From: Balneolales bacterium ANBcel1
GTDB lineage: Bacteria > Bacteroidota > Rhodothermia > Balneolales > Natronogracilivirgulaceae
Reading direction: 5' to 3'
Length of the DNA: 64,000 nucleotides
Assembly (NCBI GenBank): GCA_029688905.1
Contig: JARULB010000001.1
Span: 310,001-374,000 of the forward strand
Below are positions 1-7,423 of this stretch, piece by piece (within the stretch, counting starts at the first letter, position 1; each line of letters begins with the position of its first letter). Under the pieces are notes generated by a model. It was not told the origin of the DNA. It did no database searches and saw only the letters and a list, made by a program, of their open reading frames with translations. Both the position numbers and the translations under genes were made by a program.

Positions 1-471
1 GACGCCATAGCCGTCATGCTTGTTAAGATCAAATACCAGATCAGCCAGCCACTCTTTGTCCGAACAGCGTTGTGCATACGTCGAAAAAATCTCGGCAGCA
101 TCATAGCGGAACACGTCCCCGATATACCCGCTGGAGTCATCGCATCTTCCCAGAGTCGCTTCGTCACATTCATAAAACTTCGCCACCAGTTTCGAGCCGG
201 TAACCGGATCATCCGCTCCCTCTTTAAGCATTTCAAGCAGCTGCTGCAGTTCGAGAGAAAACCCGTATGATTCCCCCCATCGGATGAAACGACGGGAGCG
301 CTTGAGTCCGGCCAGTTTCGCCTTGAATTTTTTTACATTCTCCTCGGGAGTGGCAATCAAACGTTCCACAAGCTCATTAGCAATATCATTTTGTTCGGCA
401 AGTTGCAAAAGCGCGTCCGAAAGGGCATCCGGACCCAGTTCTGCAAGGCGCTTTTTTCGGGAGTCATTCAT
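1..471 (-). CDS. DUF6880-like protein, N-terminal part (runs off window)
   Basis: The reading frame is open from an ATG at 471 to the first base of the window, giving 157 codons without a stop, so the gene continues outside. The translation has an acidic helical N-terminus, a stretch reading LKRSRRFIRWGESYGF, and the motif CDDSSGYIGDVFR. The last motif is what I associate with the uncharacterised DUF6880 family, where a very similar CDDSSG..GDVFR stretch is followed by a DDYGxYDGL-like segment; here the window ends at NKHDGYGV. The start is fixed by an in-frame TAA a few codons upstream. No function is known to me. It lies directly downstream of the broken toxin gene, with about 55 bases between them. 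Confidence 0.65.
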   Translation of the reverse strand, partial: MNDSRKKRLAELGPDALSDALLQLAEQNDIANELVERLIATPEENVKKFKAKLAGLKRSRRFIRWGESYGFSLELQQLLEMLKEGADDPVTGSKLVAKFYECDEATLGRCDDSSGYIGDVFRYDAAEIFSTYAQRCSDKEWLADLVFDLNKHDGYGV

Positions 472-526
472 GCTATTATGTGCTTAATTATGCATTTGTG
501 CTATAGTCTGCAGCTTCCTGTTCCGG

Positions 527-609
527 TTAATCCTGCCGGGTATTTTCTGATAGCTTGTCCGAAACGGAAACGCGCCAAACCAGCACATGGGTTCCAGAAC
601 AACGGTCAT
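527..609 (-). pseudogene. PIN-domain (VapC-like) toxin remnant, frameshifted and truncated
   Basis: The start codon overlaps the stop of the antitoxin gene as ATGA, the usual arrangement for a toxin partner. The first five codons give MTVVL. After that the annotated frame is meaningless, but adding one base in GGAACC (restoring GGACACC) gives LDTHVLVWRVSVSDKLSENT, the hallmark N-terminus of PIN-domain ribonucleases, with the first catalytic Asp in LDTH. Even the corrected frame stops after about 27 residues, where a PIN toxin would need about 120 to 130. The gene has therefore suffered a one-base deletion and loss of most of its body, and cannot encode an active nuclease. I infer the family from the LDTHVLVW motif plus the antitoxin neighbour. 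Confidence 0.75.
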
Positions 610-836
610 GTATCGGCCTCCCACTCACCTCCGACCGAACCAACGATATCTTCTTCGTATAAAACAGAGTCCTTTAGCAAGTTTTTTCCGGTATCTTCTT
701 TTTGAGGCGATTCCATCCGGGCAATCGCTTTATTCTGCCTGGTGACTATGTACCGCCCCTGCTCATCGTGCATTACTCGAAGATTTTTTAGGCACCGGGC
801 TTTGAACTCCGTGACTGATATGGTTGTCTTCTTCAT
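606..836 (-). CDS. Phd/YefM-type type II antitoxin
   Basis: A 76-residue protein starting MKKTTISVTEFKARCL, with the short N-terminal strand-helix and the later segment GRYIVTRQNKAIARM typical of the Phd/YefM fold, and an acidic C-terminal tail ending EWEADT that in the family wraps the toxin. Such proteins bind operator DNA as dimers and neutralise a cognate toxin. The frame looks intact. The toxin gene that overlaps its stop codon is destroyed, so this is now an orphan antitoxin. It may still repress its own promoter or cross-neutralise another PIN toxin, but that is inference. Confidence 0.85.
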   Translation of the reverse strand: MKKTTISVTEFKARCLKNLRVMHDEQGRYIVTRQNKAIARMESPQKEDTGKNLLKDSVLYEEDIVGSVGGEWEADT

Positions 837-842
837 TTATAA

Positions 843-852
843 CCACCTCTTT
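843..852 (-). promoter_or_regulatory. Strong ribosome binding site of the antitoxin gene
   Basis: The minus strand reads AAAGAGGTGG, ending six bases before the ATG at 836. It is one of the few near-perfect Shine-Dalgarno sequences in this window, where many genes have none, and it supports the chosen start. Confidence 0.6.
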
Positions 853-1055
853 AATAAAAATAGTCATTAAACATAGTTATTATGCAGCCTCAATAAAAGC
901 GATAGCGCTGAATGATGCTCACCCACATATCCTGAAGTCATTCAACGGCAGCCTCGGTAAACTCAGCTCAACATCCATCAAAAGATGGCTTCACAATCAG
1001 GCAAACATGACCTCACACCCCGGATTATCCCTTCTTCACATCCCCCCGAAAAACA

Positions 1056-1676
1056 TCATTCGTTTGACGGATACCTGAGCAGCGGCAGCGATACGTTCCA
1101 GTACAGCGCGGCAATGCGGATTATCAGAACAGCCATAACGGCCGGAATCACCGCCCAGACTCCCGGAACCTGGAAGTAGTGGAGCACGGCAAACAGCACG
1201 GCGCCGCATAGGCTTGCCGACGCGTAAATTTCCCGGCGCAGAATCAACGGAATTTCACCTGCAAGCACATCCCGGATCATCCCGCCGACAACGCCGGTCA
1301 TCATCCCCATCACAATGGCAATGCCGTAGGAGCCGGTCACTTCAAACCCGTGCCGAAAGCCGATGATTGTAAATATGGCCAGTCCCCCGGCATCGGCATA
1401 TAGCAGCGTTTTCATCGGAATCCACCAGTACCGCACCAGCAGAAAGGTGCCAAGTGCGGCAAGCGCGGCAACCGGCAGGTAGACCGGGTCGGAAACCCAG
1501 AATACCGGATGATTCCCCAATATCACATCGCGCAGCGTGCCGCCCCCTACAGCGGTTACACAGCCCAGCACCACCACACCGAAAACATCCATCCGTTTCC
1601 GGCCGGCGGCAAGCGCGCCGGTCACAGCAAATGTTGCCGTGCCCAGCAGGTCAAGTATGTAGATCAATGGAATCAT
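1056..1676 (-). CDS. TRIC/UPF0126 family membrane channel protein
   Basis: A 206-residue, very hydrophobic protein with about seven predicted membrane segments arranged as two homologous halves. Each half carries the glycine-rich signature of the family: GGGTLRDVILG in the first half and GGMIRDVLAGE in the second. Prokaryotic members form trimeric monovalent cation channels related to animal TRIC channels, and E. coli YicG and YadS belong here. Length and both repeats are normal. It stands alone, transcribed divergently from the sigma-factor remnant to its right, so context gives no physiological clue. Confidence 0.93.
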   Translation of the reverse strand: MIPLIYILDLLGTATFAVTGALAAGRKRMDVFGVVVLGCVTAVGGGTLRDVILGNHPVFWVSDPVYLPVAALAALGTFLLVRYWWIPMKTLLYADAGGLAIFTIIGFRHGFEVTGSYGIAIVMGMMTGVVGGMIRDVLAGEIPLILRREIYASASLCGAVLFAVLHYFQVPGVWAVIPAVMAVLIIRIAALYWNVSLPLLRYPSNE

Positions 1677-1901
1677 TCACTGCTCGCGTTCATCACGGTT
1701 CAACGTTACGAAAGGCGGAACCCCCGGTCAATTCCAAAATGAACGAACCGCGTGAAGAGCAGCCACCCCGGCAATGGCGCAGGAAGGATGGTGACTGCAC
1801 GCTGTCGGTCACACCGGGACAAATTGATTCACCACCGGGACTTTTTCGAAGGAATGATGAAATAGATCATTTTTTTATGAATACATTACCGAATCCGGTG
1901 T

Positions 1902-2501
1902 ATGATTGGTAAAAACCACAATGACGTGAAAAGCCGAATTGATATAGAACCAGGCCTGGTGCATCGGGTGCGCAGCGGTGATGCACGGGCGTATGGCGAG
2001 CTGGTGGATGTGCTGATGAAGCCGGCATATTACCATGCGCTCGCACTCACCGGCCGCCACGATGACGCCGTTGATGTGGTCCAACAGGCGTTCATCCGCG
2101 CCTGGGACGCCCGGAGCGTTACGGATCCGGCACGACCGTATTACCCATGGTTCTATACCATCCTCAAACGTTTGTGCCTGAACGTACTGCGCAGCCATAA
2201 CCGAAGCAGGGAAACGGCACAGAGCATGCTGCCCGCATGGATCGAACCCGCAGGCAGCGAGGATGCCTCCACCGATATTCTGCGAGCAGAACAGAGCCGG
2301 TTGCTTCAGGAAGCACTGGCCCGCCTGGATCCCGACCGCCGGCGCGCTGGTACTGCTGCTGTACGGCGCATGGATGGCGCTGTCGGGACTGCTGACCGAC
2401 CCGGAGATCGCCTGGTGGGTCCGGACAGCCATAGCCGCGGCCGTTGCCGGAACCATCATCCTTATGATCTCACTGATCCGGGAAAGAGTGTATCTCCATA
2501 A
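1902..2501 (+). pseudogene. ECF sigma factor, region 2 only, 3' part lost
   Basis: The first about 145 codons encode a normal sigma-70 family region 2: GDARAYGELVDVLM, then the DDAVDVVQQAFIRAWDA core-binding segment and the YPWFYTILKRLCLNVLRS segment of region 2.4 that melts and recognises the -10 element. The linker ends at EALARLDPDRR, exactly where region 4 (the helix-turn-helix for the -35 element) should start. From about 2338 the frame becomes Arg/Gly/Pro-rich nonsense to a stop at 2501, while another frame encodes the end of an unrelated membrane protein. A deletion that removed region 4 and fused two genes out of frame explains this. The product would lack promoter -35 recognition. 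Confidence 0.75.
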
Positions 2502-2532
2502 ACGTGAACGCTATAAAGATATCATACGATGA
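2341..2532 (+). pseudogene. C-terminal fragment of a small membrane protein
   Basis: In the frame beginning at 2341 the sequence reads GALVLLLYGAWMALSGLL, then AWWVRTAIAAAVAGTIILMI, followed by a basic tail LIRERVYLHKRERYKDIIR. That is two transmembrane helices and a cytoplasmic end. No start codon suits this frame except in the sigma-factor region, so the 5' end of the original gene appears deleted. Its stop overlaps the start of the UPF0145 gene as ATGA, which shows that the two were once translationally coupled. I do not recognise the family with certainty. Confidence 0.6.
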
Positions 2533-2843
2533 AAATCACAACTTCTTCCGAAATAGCCGGACTAAAAATCGAACAGACACTCGGCCTTGTCCGGGGAAAC
2601 ACCATCCGTGTTCGGCACCTGGGCCGGGATATCGTCGCTGAATTCCGCAAACTGATTGGAGGGGAAATCCAGGGGTATACGAAAATGATGGCCGAAGCCC
2701 GGGAACAGGCCGTCGACCGCATGATCGATGACGCGAAATCACTGGGAGCCAACGCAATTGTAGATGTGCGTTTCTCCACGAGCTATGTGATGTCCGGTGC
2801 GGCGGAAATCCTTGCTTACGGCACGGCGGTTATCGTTCGCTGA
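2529..2843 (+). CDS. UPF0145/YbjQ family protein
   Basis: A 104-residue soluble protein matching the YbjQ/UPF0145 family, whose members form pentamers and are sometimes annotated as heavy-metal-binding domain proteins. Family features visible are the N-terminal strand, the GLVRGNTIRVRHLGRDI segment, a helix with MMAEAREQAVDRMIDDAKSLGANAIVDVRF, and the final AYGTAVIV strand. Length is normal and the frame is intact. Its ATG overlaps the stop of the truncated membrane gene. After the upstream deletion its translation may depend on the chimeric transcript. Confidence 0.9.
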   Translation: MKITTSSEIAGLKIEQTLGLVRGNTIRVRHLGRDIVAEFRKLIGGEIQGYTKMMAEAREQAVDRMIDDAKSLGANAIVDVRFSTSYVMSGAAEILAYGTAVIVR

Positions 2844-3008
2844 GTTTACGGCGCGAGTCTTGGCAGTGTACCGCATCCTTAGATGTGAAAAGCGTTTCGT
2901 CGCGGAATTGATGAAAGGCGGGGTATCAGAACCGTGCGGGAGGCATTAATTCAGGAGACCTGAAAATGGCACTGCGTCAGAAGAAATACGGCAGGAATCG
3001 CGCCTGCT

Positions 3009-3521
3009 TCAGAATTGCTCCGTGGTAACGGTATATACCGCGGAGAATGTACCGTTGTTGTGCTCTCCGGCGTCGAGAGTCCCAAGCAGCTCGATTTCGG
3101 CGATGCCCCGATAGCTGCCATTGTCCGATTCGGTAAAGGTAACAGCCGCCGGAGTCCCGTCCGGATTGATGAGCCCCTCTTGCAGTACGTTTCTTCCAAT
3201 TCTTATTTCGGGCTCGAATGCCAGTCTTCCGCCATTGCCGTCACTGAGTTGCCGGTTTCCCTGGACACTTACCAGCATCTCGCTGTGGGGCGCAGCAGGA
3301 ATGGATATCCTGCCCGATCCGGGTGTTCCAGCTTCAAGCGTCATACTCCGCTCTCCATTCATTTCCACTTTCATGGGAGCAACGTGGCTGATGTTGGAAG
3401 GCTCCACGACCGTGACACTTACATTGAGACTCGCCGATGTTGCTCCGGAAGCGTTTGGCGAGTGGGCGTTCACCTGAACTCCAATGAGCGCCAGAAGGAG
3501 GATACCAGCGAGTGTTTTCAT
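3009..3521 (-). CDS. Secreted protein, DUF4402-like
   Basis: A 170-residue protein with a clear Sec signal peptide, MKTLAGILLLALIGVQVNA, probably cleaved near residue 19. The mature part is rich in beta-strand-forming residues, has no cysteines, and ends with a pattern (GTFSAVYTVTTEQF) that resembles the C-terminal strand of DUF4402/fimbrial-like secreted domains. The match is a resemblance rather than a firm assignment. It is monocistronic, lies downstream of an unusually AT-rich palindromic stretch, and converges on the UPF0145 gene. Role unknown; a surface or periplasmic structural protein is plausible. Confidence 0.6.
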   Translation of the reverse strand: MKTLAGILLLALIGVQVNAHSPNASGATSASLNVSVTVVEPSNISHVAPMKVEMNGERSMTLEAGTPGSGRISIPAAPHSEMLVSVQGNRQLSDGNGGRLAFEPEIRIGRNVLQEGLINPDGTPAAVTFTESDNGSYRGIAEIELLGTLDAGEHNNGTFSAVYTVTTEQF

Positions 3522-3535
3522 GGCTTTATGGTTTA

Positions 3536-3573
3536 TTAAGATTTCTTAACTATATATAATTAGAAAATCTTAA
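3536..3573. repeat. 38-bp AT-rich imperfect palindrome upstream of the secreted gene
   Basis: The sequence begins TTAAGATTTCTTAAC, passes through TATATATA and closes with TTAGAAAATCTTAA, so nearly the whole stretch pairs with itself around a TATATATA centre. It begins 15 bases upstream of the ATG of the secreted protein gene. It could be an operator or an RNA hairpin in the leader. The surrounding 3530-3690 stretch is far more AT-rich than the rest of the window. Confidence 0.55.
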
Positions 3574-3582
3574 TGAAGCAAG

Positions 3583-3610
3583 TTATTTATTAATTTTTTT
3601 TAATAAATAA
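3583..3610. repeat. Perfect 11-bp AT-only inverted repeat
   Basis: TTATTTATTAA at 3583-3593 is followed by six T and then its exact complement TTAATAAATAA at 3600-3610. It lies about 60 bases upstream of the secreted protein gene, beside the larger palindrome. It could be a regulator binding site, a cruciform, or simply part of an AT-rich island. Confidence 0.55.
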
Positions 3611-3796
3611 GCTCGCGCAAAAGCCCTAATACCCGCAAGTATCTGCTTGGCAATAATTTATATTTATTAATTATTTTTAATTTTTTTTTAGAGACGCACA
3701 GACATAGCCGCAGTTCCGGCTTCACTCCGGGTCCGGTCACCTGCCAGGTGGGGGATCAGACAGGTAATAGATGAACAGGTTTTGCGCTTTTACTCT

Positions 3797-4648
3797 CTAT
3801 TTCGCGTACTTCCCGGCCAGGATCTTCAACAGGCGGGCAAGACGATTTTTCATCTTGTTGCGCGATACGATAAAATCAAGGAATCCGTGTTCCAGGAGGT
3901 ACTCTGAGGTCTGGAAACCGTCAGGCAAATCCCGCCCGATGGTCTGCCGGATCACACGCGGACCCGCAAAGCCGATGAGCGCTCCGGGTTCGGCGATATT
4001 GAAATCCCCCAGCATGGCGAAACTGGCGGTAACACCACCCGTCGTGGGATTGGTCATTATCGAGATGTAGGGTACCTTCGCCTCGTGAAGCTGCCCCAGT
4101 TTTGCCGATGTTTTGGCCATCTGCATCAAACTGAGCACACTCTCCATCATCCGGGCGCCGCCCGACTGGGAGATGATGATCAGAGGCTTTTTTTTCTCTC
4201 TTGCATGGTCTATGGCCAGGCCGATTCGCTCACCAACCACCGACCCCATACTGCCTCCAATGAACCGGAAATCCATGCATGCCACAACAACTTCCATCCC
4301 GCGCAGCTTCCCGGTGGCAACGCGTGCCGCATCACTCAGGCCGGTCTTCTTTTGCGTTTCACTGAGCCGATCCTGGTACTTCTTGCGATCCTTGAACGTC
4401 AGCGGATCCACCGGCAGAATATCGCCGCCGATCTCCTCGAACTCCTCTCCGTCAAACAGCATCTGAAAATAATCCTGGCTCCCGATCGGAAAGTGGTAAC
4501 CGCTGGCCGGATCCACCCAGCAATTCTCCTCCAGCTCACGCCGGTGTATGGTCTCGCCGGTGACCGGAACCTTGACCCAGATGCCCTCCGGCATCTCCTT
4601 GGGAGATTTTGTGACAATGTTTAAATCCTTGCGTTCAAACCAGCTCAT
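3797..4648 (-). CDS. accD: Acetyl-CoA carboxylase carboxyltransferase subunit beta
   Basis: A 283-residue protein of the crotonase-like carboxyltransferase fold, which with AccA transfers CO2 from carboxybiotin to acetyl-CoA to make malonyl-CoA. Seen are the N-terminus MSWFERKD, the acyl-CoA site GGSMGSVVGERI, SGGARMMESVLSLMQM and the oxyanion segment TNPTTGGVTASFAMLGD. I chose the ATG at 4648 because MSWF is the conserved AccD start; the frame is open further upstream without similarity. The odd point is that the N-terminal zinc ribbon, normally C-x2-C-x15-C-x2-C at positions 27, 30, 46 and 49, reads V-P-V-T and D-P-A-S, so all four metal ligands are missing while the ribbon framework is kept. 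Confidence 0.95.
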   Translation of the reverse strand: MSWFERKDLNIVTKSPKEMPEGIWVKVPVTGETIHRRELEENCWVDPASGYHFPIGSQDYFQMLFDGEEFEEIGGDILPVDPLTFKDRKKYQDRLSETQKKTGLSDAARVATGKLRGMEVVVACMDFRFIGGSMGSVVGERIGLAIDHAREKKKPLIIISQSGGARMMESVLSLMQMAKTSAKLGQLHEAKVPYISIMTNPTTGGVTASFAMLGDFNIAEPGALIGFAGPRVIRQTIGRDLPDGFQTSEYLLEHGFLDFIVSRNKMKNRLARLLKILAGKYAK

Positions 4649-5153
4649 ATGTGTCTTGGCTTCCGTCCGTGTTGCTGCGGCTTGTTTGTCCGACCGCAAT
4701 AGTTTCTCTTTTTCCCCGACCCCGGCATGCTTCTCACACAAGTGATGATACCGTCTGCCGGTCATATCGCCCGGTTATTTCCGGGTGTTGTAATCCCTGT
4801 AATAATAAGGCGTAAAAAGTTCTGTTGCGACATGTTCCGTCAATTTTTACAACGACCATCGAGAGTCGAACGGAGATCTGTTCACCATCACGCCTGTTTG
4901 TGCCGGCATCGCACCGAAGTTTCTTCGACTCCTTGCCGATGTTCCTTCGACCACGCACCGAAGTTGCTTCGACCACATACCGAAGTTGCTTCGACTCCGG
5001 TTCGGGATTTGTCCCACTACACGCCGAAGGTGGTGCGGATCCGGTTCGGGTCCGCATCGACTTCCATCCAAAGGCTTCCCGAACCAGTCCCGAACCAGTC
5101 CCGAAGAAACTTCCTCCGGATTCCCCCGCTCACGCCTGCGAAAAACCCGCCTT
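4649..5153. other. 505-bp intergenic region between tsaB and accD
   Basis: No gene is evident. The stretch next to accD (4649-4890) has the accD leader; the rest is dominated by a 22-bp tandem array. Several reading frames cross it, but their peptides change frame with each 22-bp unit and show no conserved family. Being on the path from tsaB to accD, both on the minus strand, it may separate their transcripts. Confidence 0.6.
4914..5111. repeat. Tandem array of nine degenerate 22-bp units
   Basis: Units begin every 22 bases from 4914: 4914, 4936, 4958, 4980, 5002, 5024, 5046, 5068 and 5090. The best preserved are 4958 and 4980, both starting CCGAAGTTGCTTCGAC; unit 4914 starts CCGAAGTTTCTTCGAC. 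Units five and later are more diverged but keep the CCGAA or TCGGG start in register. Each good unit contains a dyad CGAAG-TTG-CTTCG. At the right end the period halves: CCGAACCAGTC occurs at 5079 and again at 5090. Because 22 is not a multiple of three, the array is not a coding repeat. Confidence 0.8.
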
Positions 5154-6059
5154 TCACAGATCGGAGTAATAGTCGGGTTCAAACAGGGCGGGATCGACTC
5201 TCCGAATCAGCTGCAGGTCATGGCGCTCCTCGCCCGCCTCCTCCCTGCCGGAATTTTCTTCATGAACACCGGCTTTATCATTATCCGCAGCATCCCCGGT
5301 TCCCGCCGCTTGATCCCCGCTACTCCCAGCCGGCTCCTCCTTTCCCCTGTGCGGATCCAACCCGGCCGACATGTCGGGATAATATCCCAGATAGGACAAT
5401 ATGGCGGCAGCTGAAATCTGTTCGCTTCCGGGAAAAGCCAAAAGCGAACCCGAATCGAAGCCGCGATCTGCCGCAAGTTGCATCAGGCGGTCCGTCCCGG
5501 TACCCGCCAGCATCCGCCCGGACATCCACAATTCCAGCACCTCATCGAGTTCCCTGATTTTCAACCCGGTTTCGGGTGTGATTCCGCGTTCGCCGATCCG
5601 CCATGACTGATGATACAGATGGGTGCGCCTGGCATCAATAACCGCATCCACAATTCCGGTATCACCATTCGTACCCGGCATGGGACCCGGTCCGCCCGCC
5701 TTCCCTGCCTTTCCCGCCTCCCGGCCGTAGCCCGTTGCGCCAAGCGCAATGCCCGCCAGCGTATTGCAGGCGAACAACGGAACATCGGTATCAAACAACA
5801 ATCCTTTCACCGCGCTGCTCCCGACACGCAGGCCCGTATAGGAACCGGGACCGGCACTTACCAAAACCGCTCCAAGCTCGTCAACCCGCAGCCCGGCAGC
5901 ACGAAGCAGCCGGTCGATGAACACAAACGTCCATTCCGAATGTCCTCCCCGTCCTTCGGCCCGCTCTTCATACAACCTGCCGTCGGGCACGCGCAGGGCC
6001 ACCGAGCAAACGGGCGTGGCGGTTTCAATAGAAAGCAGGGGTTTGGCAATCAGGTTCAT
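5154..6059 (-). CDS. tsaB: tRNA threonylcarbamoyladenosine biosynthesis protein TsaB
   Basis: A 301-residue member of the ASKHA-fold TsaB family, the non-catalytic partner of TsaD in making t6A37 in ANN-decoding tRNAs. Family signatures are LLSIETATPVCSVAL at the start, GGHSEWTF, and SAGPGSYTGLRVG. The ATG at 6059 is chosen because the conserved first strand begins right after it. The protein is longer than the usual about 230 residues owing to two low-complexity inserts: a Gly/Ala/Pro stretch near residue 125 and a very hydrophilic Glu/Asp/Gly tail segment before the final EPDYYSDL. It follows the two-permease operon with about 95 bases between them. Confidence 0.92.
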   Translation of the reverse strand: MNLIAKPLLSIETATPVCSVALRVPDGRLYEERAEGRGGHSEWTFVFIDRLLRAAGLRVDELGAVLVSAGPGSYTGLRVGSSAVKGLLFDTDVPLFACNTLAGIALGATGYGREAGKAGKAGGPGPMPGTNGDTGIVDAVIDARRTHLYHQSWRIGERGITPETGLKIRELDEVLELWMSGRMLAGTGTDRLMQLAADRGFDSGSLLAFPGSEQISAAAILSYLGYYPDMSAGLDPHRGKEEPAGSSGDQAAGTGDAADNDKAGVHEENSGREEAGEERHDLQLIRRVDPALFEPDYYSDL

Positions 6060-6154
6060 GCAGGGGTGGTAGCGAGGTTGTGGACAATGCCGGATATGAC
6101 ATGGCACCAGAATGGTAACCAACCCCGTCAATATAGGGATAATCCCCTCCCCTG

Positions 6155-7396
6155 TCACTCGTACCGCAATGATTCGACCGGGTTCACCATGGCGGCGCGC
6201 CGTGCGGGAAAGATCCCGGCCAGCAGGCCGATCATGGTCAATACACCGGTTGTGAGTATCATGGCATCCGTAGAAAGGGACGGACGGCCCAGAAAATCGG
6301 CCACACCGCCTTCCAGATTAAGCCCCTGAACACCCATCACCAGACTCACCGACACCAGAACTCCGATCGCCCCGCCCAGAATACATATAAACAGCGCTTC
6401 AAAAATAAACTGCGAGACAATATGTCCGTTGCGCGCCCCGATCGCCTTCTTGATGCCAATCTCTCTGGTCCGTTCCTTGACCACTACATACATGATGTTG
6501 GCAACCCCAACGCCGGCGATCAGCAGGGTCAGCACCCCCACCGAAAACAGAAAGATCTTGATGCCGATACTGACCTGATCGATAATCTGTTCGGACTCGA
6601 TGAAGTCCCAGACCGGAACAGCCTGTTCATCATCGGGATGGAACTGGTACTTTCTCCCCATGATCTCCCTCACGCGCGAAATAATGACTTCCTGGTGCGC
6701 AGGGTCTGTCGGCCGGATCAATACCGAACCGAGATACCGGTGGTTATAGATCTGGCGGAAGGTGGTATGGGGGATGATGGCGCGCCGGGCATCGGGACCG
6801 TTGCTCATGGACATTTGCATTTTTTCGCCCATCACGCCGACCACCGTGAAAGAGGCCTGGTCAAGCCGCAGCTGCTGTCCCACCGCGTCGCCATTGGGGA
6901 AAAGCTGATCCGCGATTTCGTGCCCGATAAACACGACACGGCGCCGTTCGGCGACATCCCGTTCGTTGAGGAACCGGCCGCCCGCCACCGGATACATCGA
7001 CCGCATCTCCTCAAAGCTTGCATCCACCCCTTCCATATAGGTATTGGTGTTGTTGAACTCCGAACGGAGTCCCACGCTTCGGCCGTACTGGGCGGAAATC
7101 AGCTTGATTTCAGGAATAGAGCGCCGCAACAAATCCACGTCACCATCGCTGAAGCGGATCCGGCGTCCGACATCCAGGCCCTCATACGAGCGGGTGGTTT
7201 GACCGCTATAGAAAATCATGACCTGATTACCGCCGCCGCGCATGCCCTGCAACATCTGGGTAGTCAGTCCCTCTCCAAATGCGAGAAGGGTGATTACGGC
7301 GATGGTGCCCCAGCAGATGGCGATTACGGTGAGCCCTGAGCGCAGTTTCTGTTTGCGCATGTCCTGGAGGAATTCTTTAATGAGGTTGATCCACAT
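6155..7396 (-). CDS. MacB-type ABC transporter permease (first copy)
   Basis: A 413-residue membrane protein with the FtsX/MacB architecture: one N-terminal helix (about residues 20-40), a large periplasmic MacB-PCD domain, and three C-terminal helices. The cytoplasmic loop ERTREIGIKKAIGARNGHI is the family coupling motif. No ATP-binding domain is attached. It is the third gene of a minus-strand operon after the adaptor and a paralogous permease, 27 bases downstream of the latter. Two different permeases suggest a heterodimer that handles an exported lipid, peptide or small molecule; the substrate is not deducible. Confidence 0.9.
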   Translation of the reverse strand: MWINLIKEFLQDMRKQKLRSGLTVIAICWGTIAVITLLAFGEGLTTQMLQGMRGGGNQVMIFYSGQTTRSYEGLDVGRRIRFSDGDVDLLRRSIPEIKLISAQYGRSVGLRSEFNNTNTYMEGVDASFEEMRSMYPVAGGRFLNERDVAERRRVVFIGHEIADQLFPNGDAVGQQLRLDQASFTVVGVMGEKMQMSMSNGPDARRAIIPHTTFRQIYNHRYLGSVLIRPTDPAHQEVIISRVREIMGRKYQFHPDDEQAVPVWDFIESEQIIDQVSIGIKIFLFSVGVLTLLIAGVGVANIMYVVVKERTREIGIKKAIGARNGHIVSQFIFEALFICILGGAIGVLVSVSLVMGVQGLNLEGGVADFLGRPSLSTDAMILTTGVLTMIGLLAGIFPARRAAMVNPVESLRYE

Positions 7397-7423
7397 GGCT
7401 TTGTTCCAAAGGTTATGAATGAG

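Noticed and set aside
838-1055. Possible gene remnants between the antitoxin and the TRIC gene
   Set aside because: Short fragments can be read on the minus strand but none is long or conserved enough to name.
2966-3028. 20-codon frame with an AGGAG site next to a TTCAGG-AGA-CCTGAA inverted repeat
   Set aside because: The peptide MALRQKKYGRNRACFRIAPW has no recognisable family and overlaps the end of the convergent secreted protein gene; the ribosome-like site is part of the palindrome.
4914-5111. Possible CRISPR array
   Set aside because: Units are contiguous 22-bp tandem repeats without unique spacers, and no cas genes are present.
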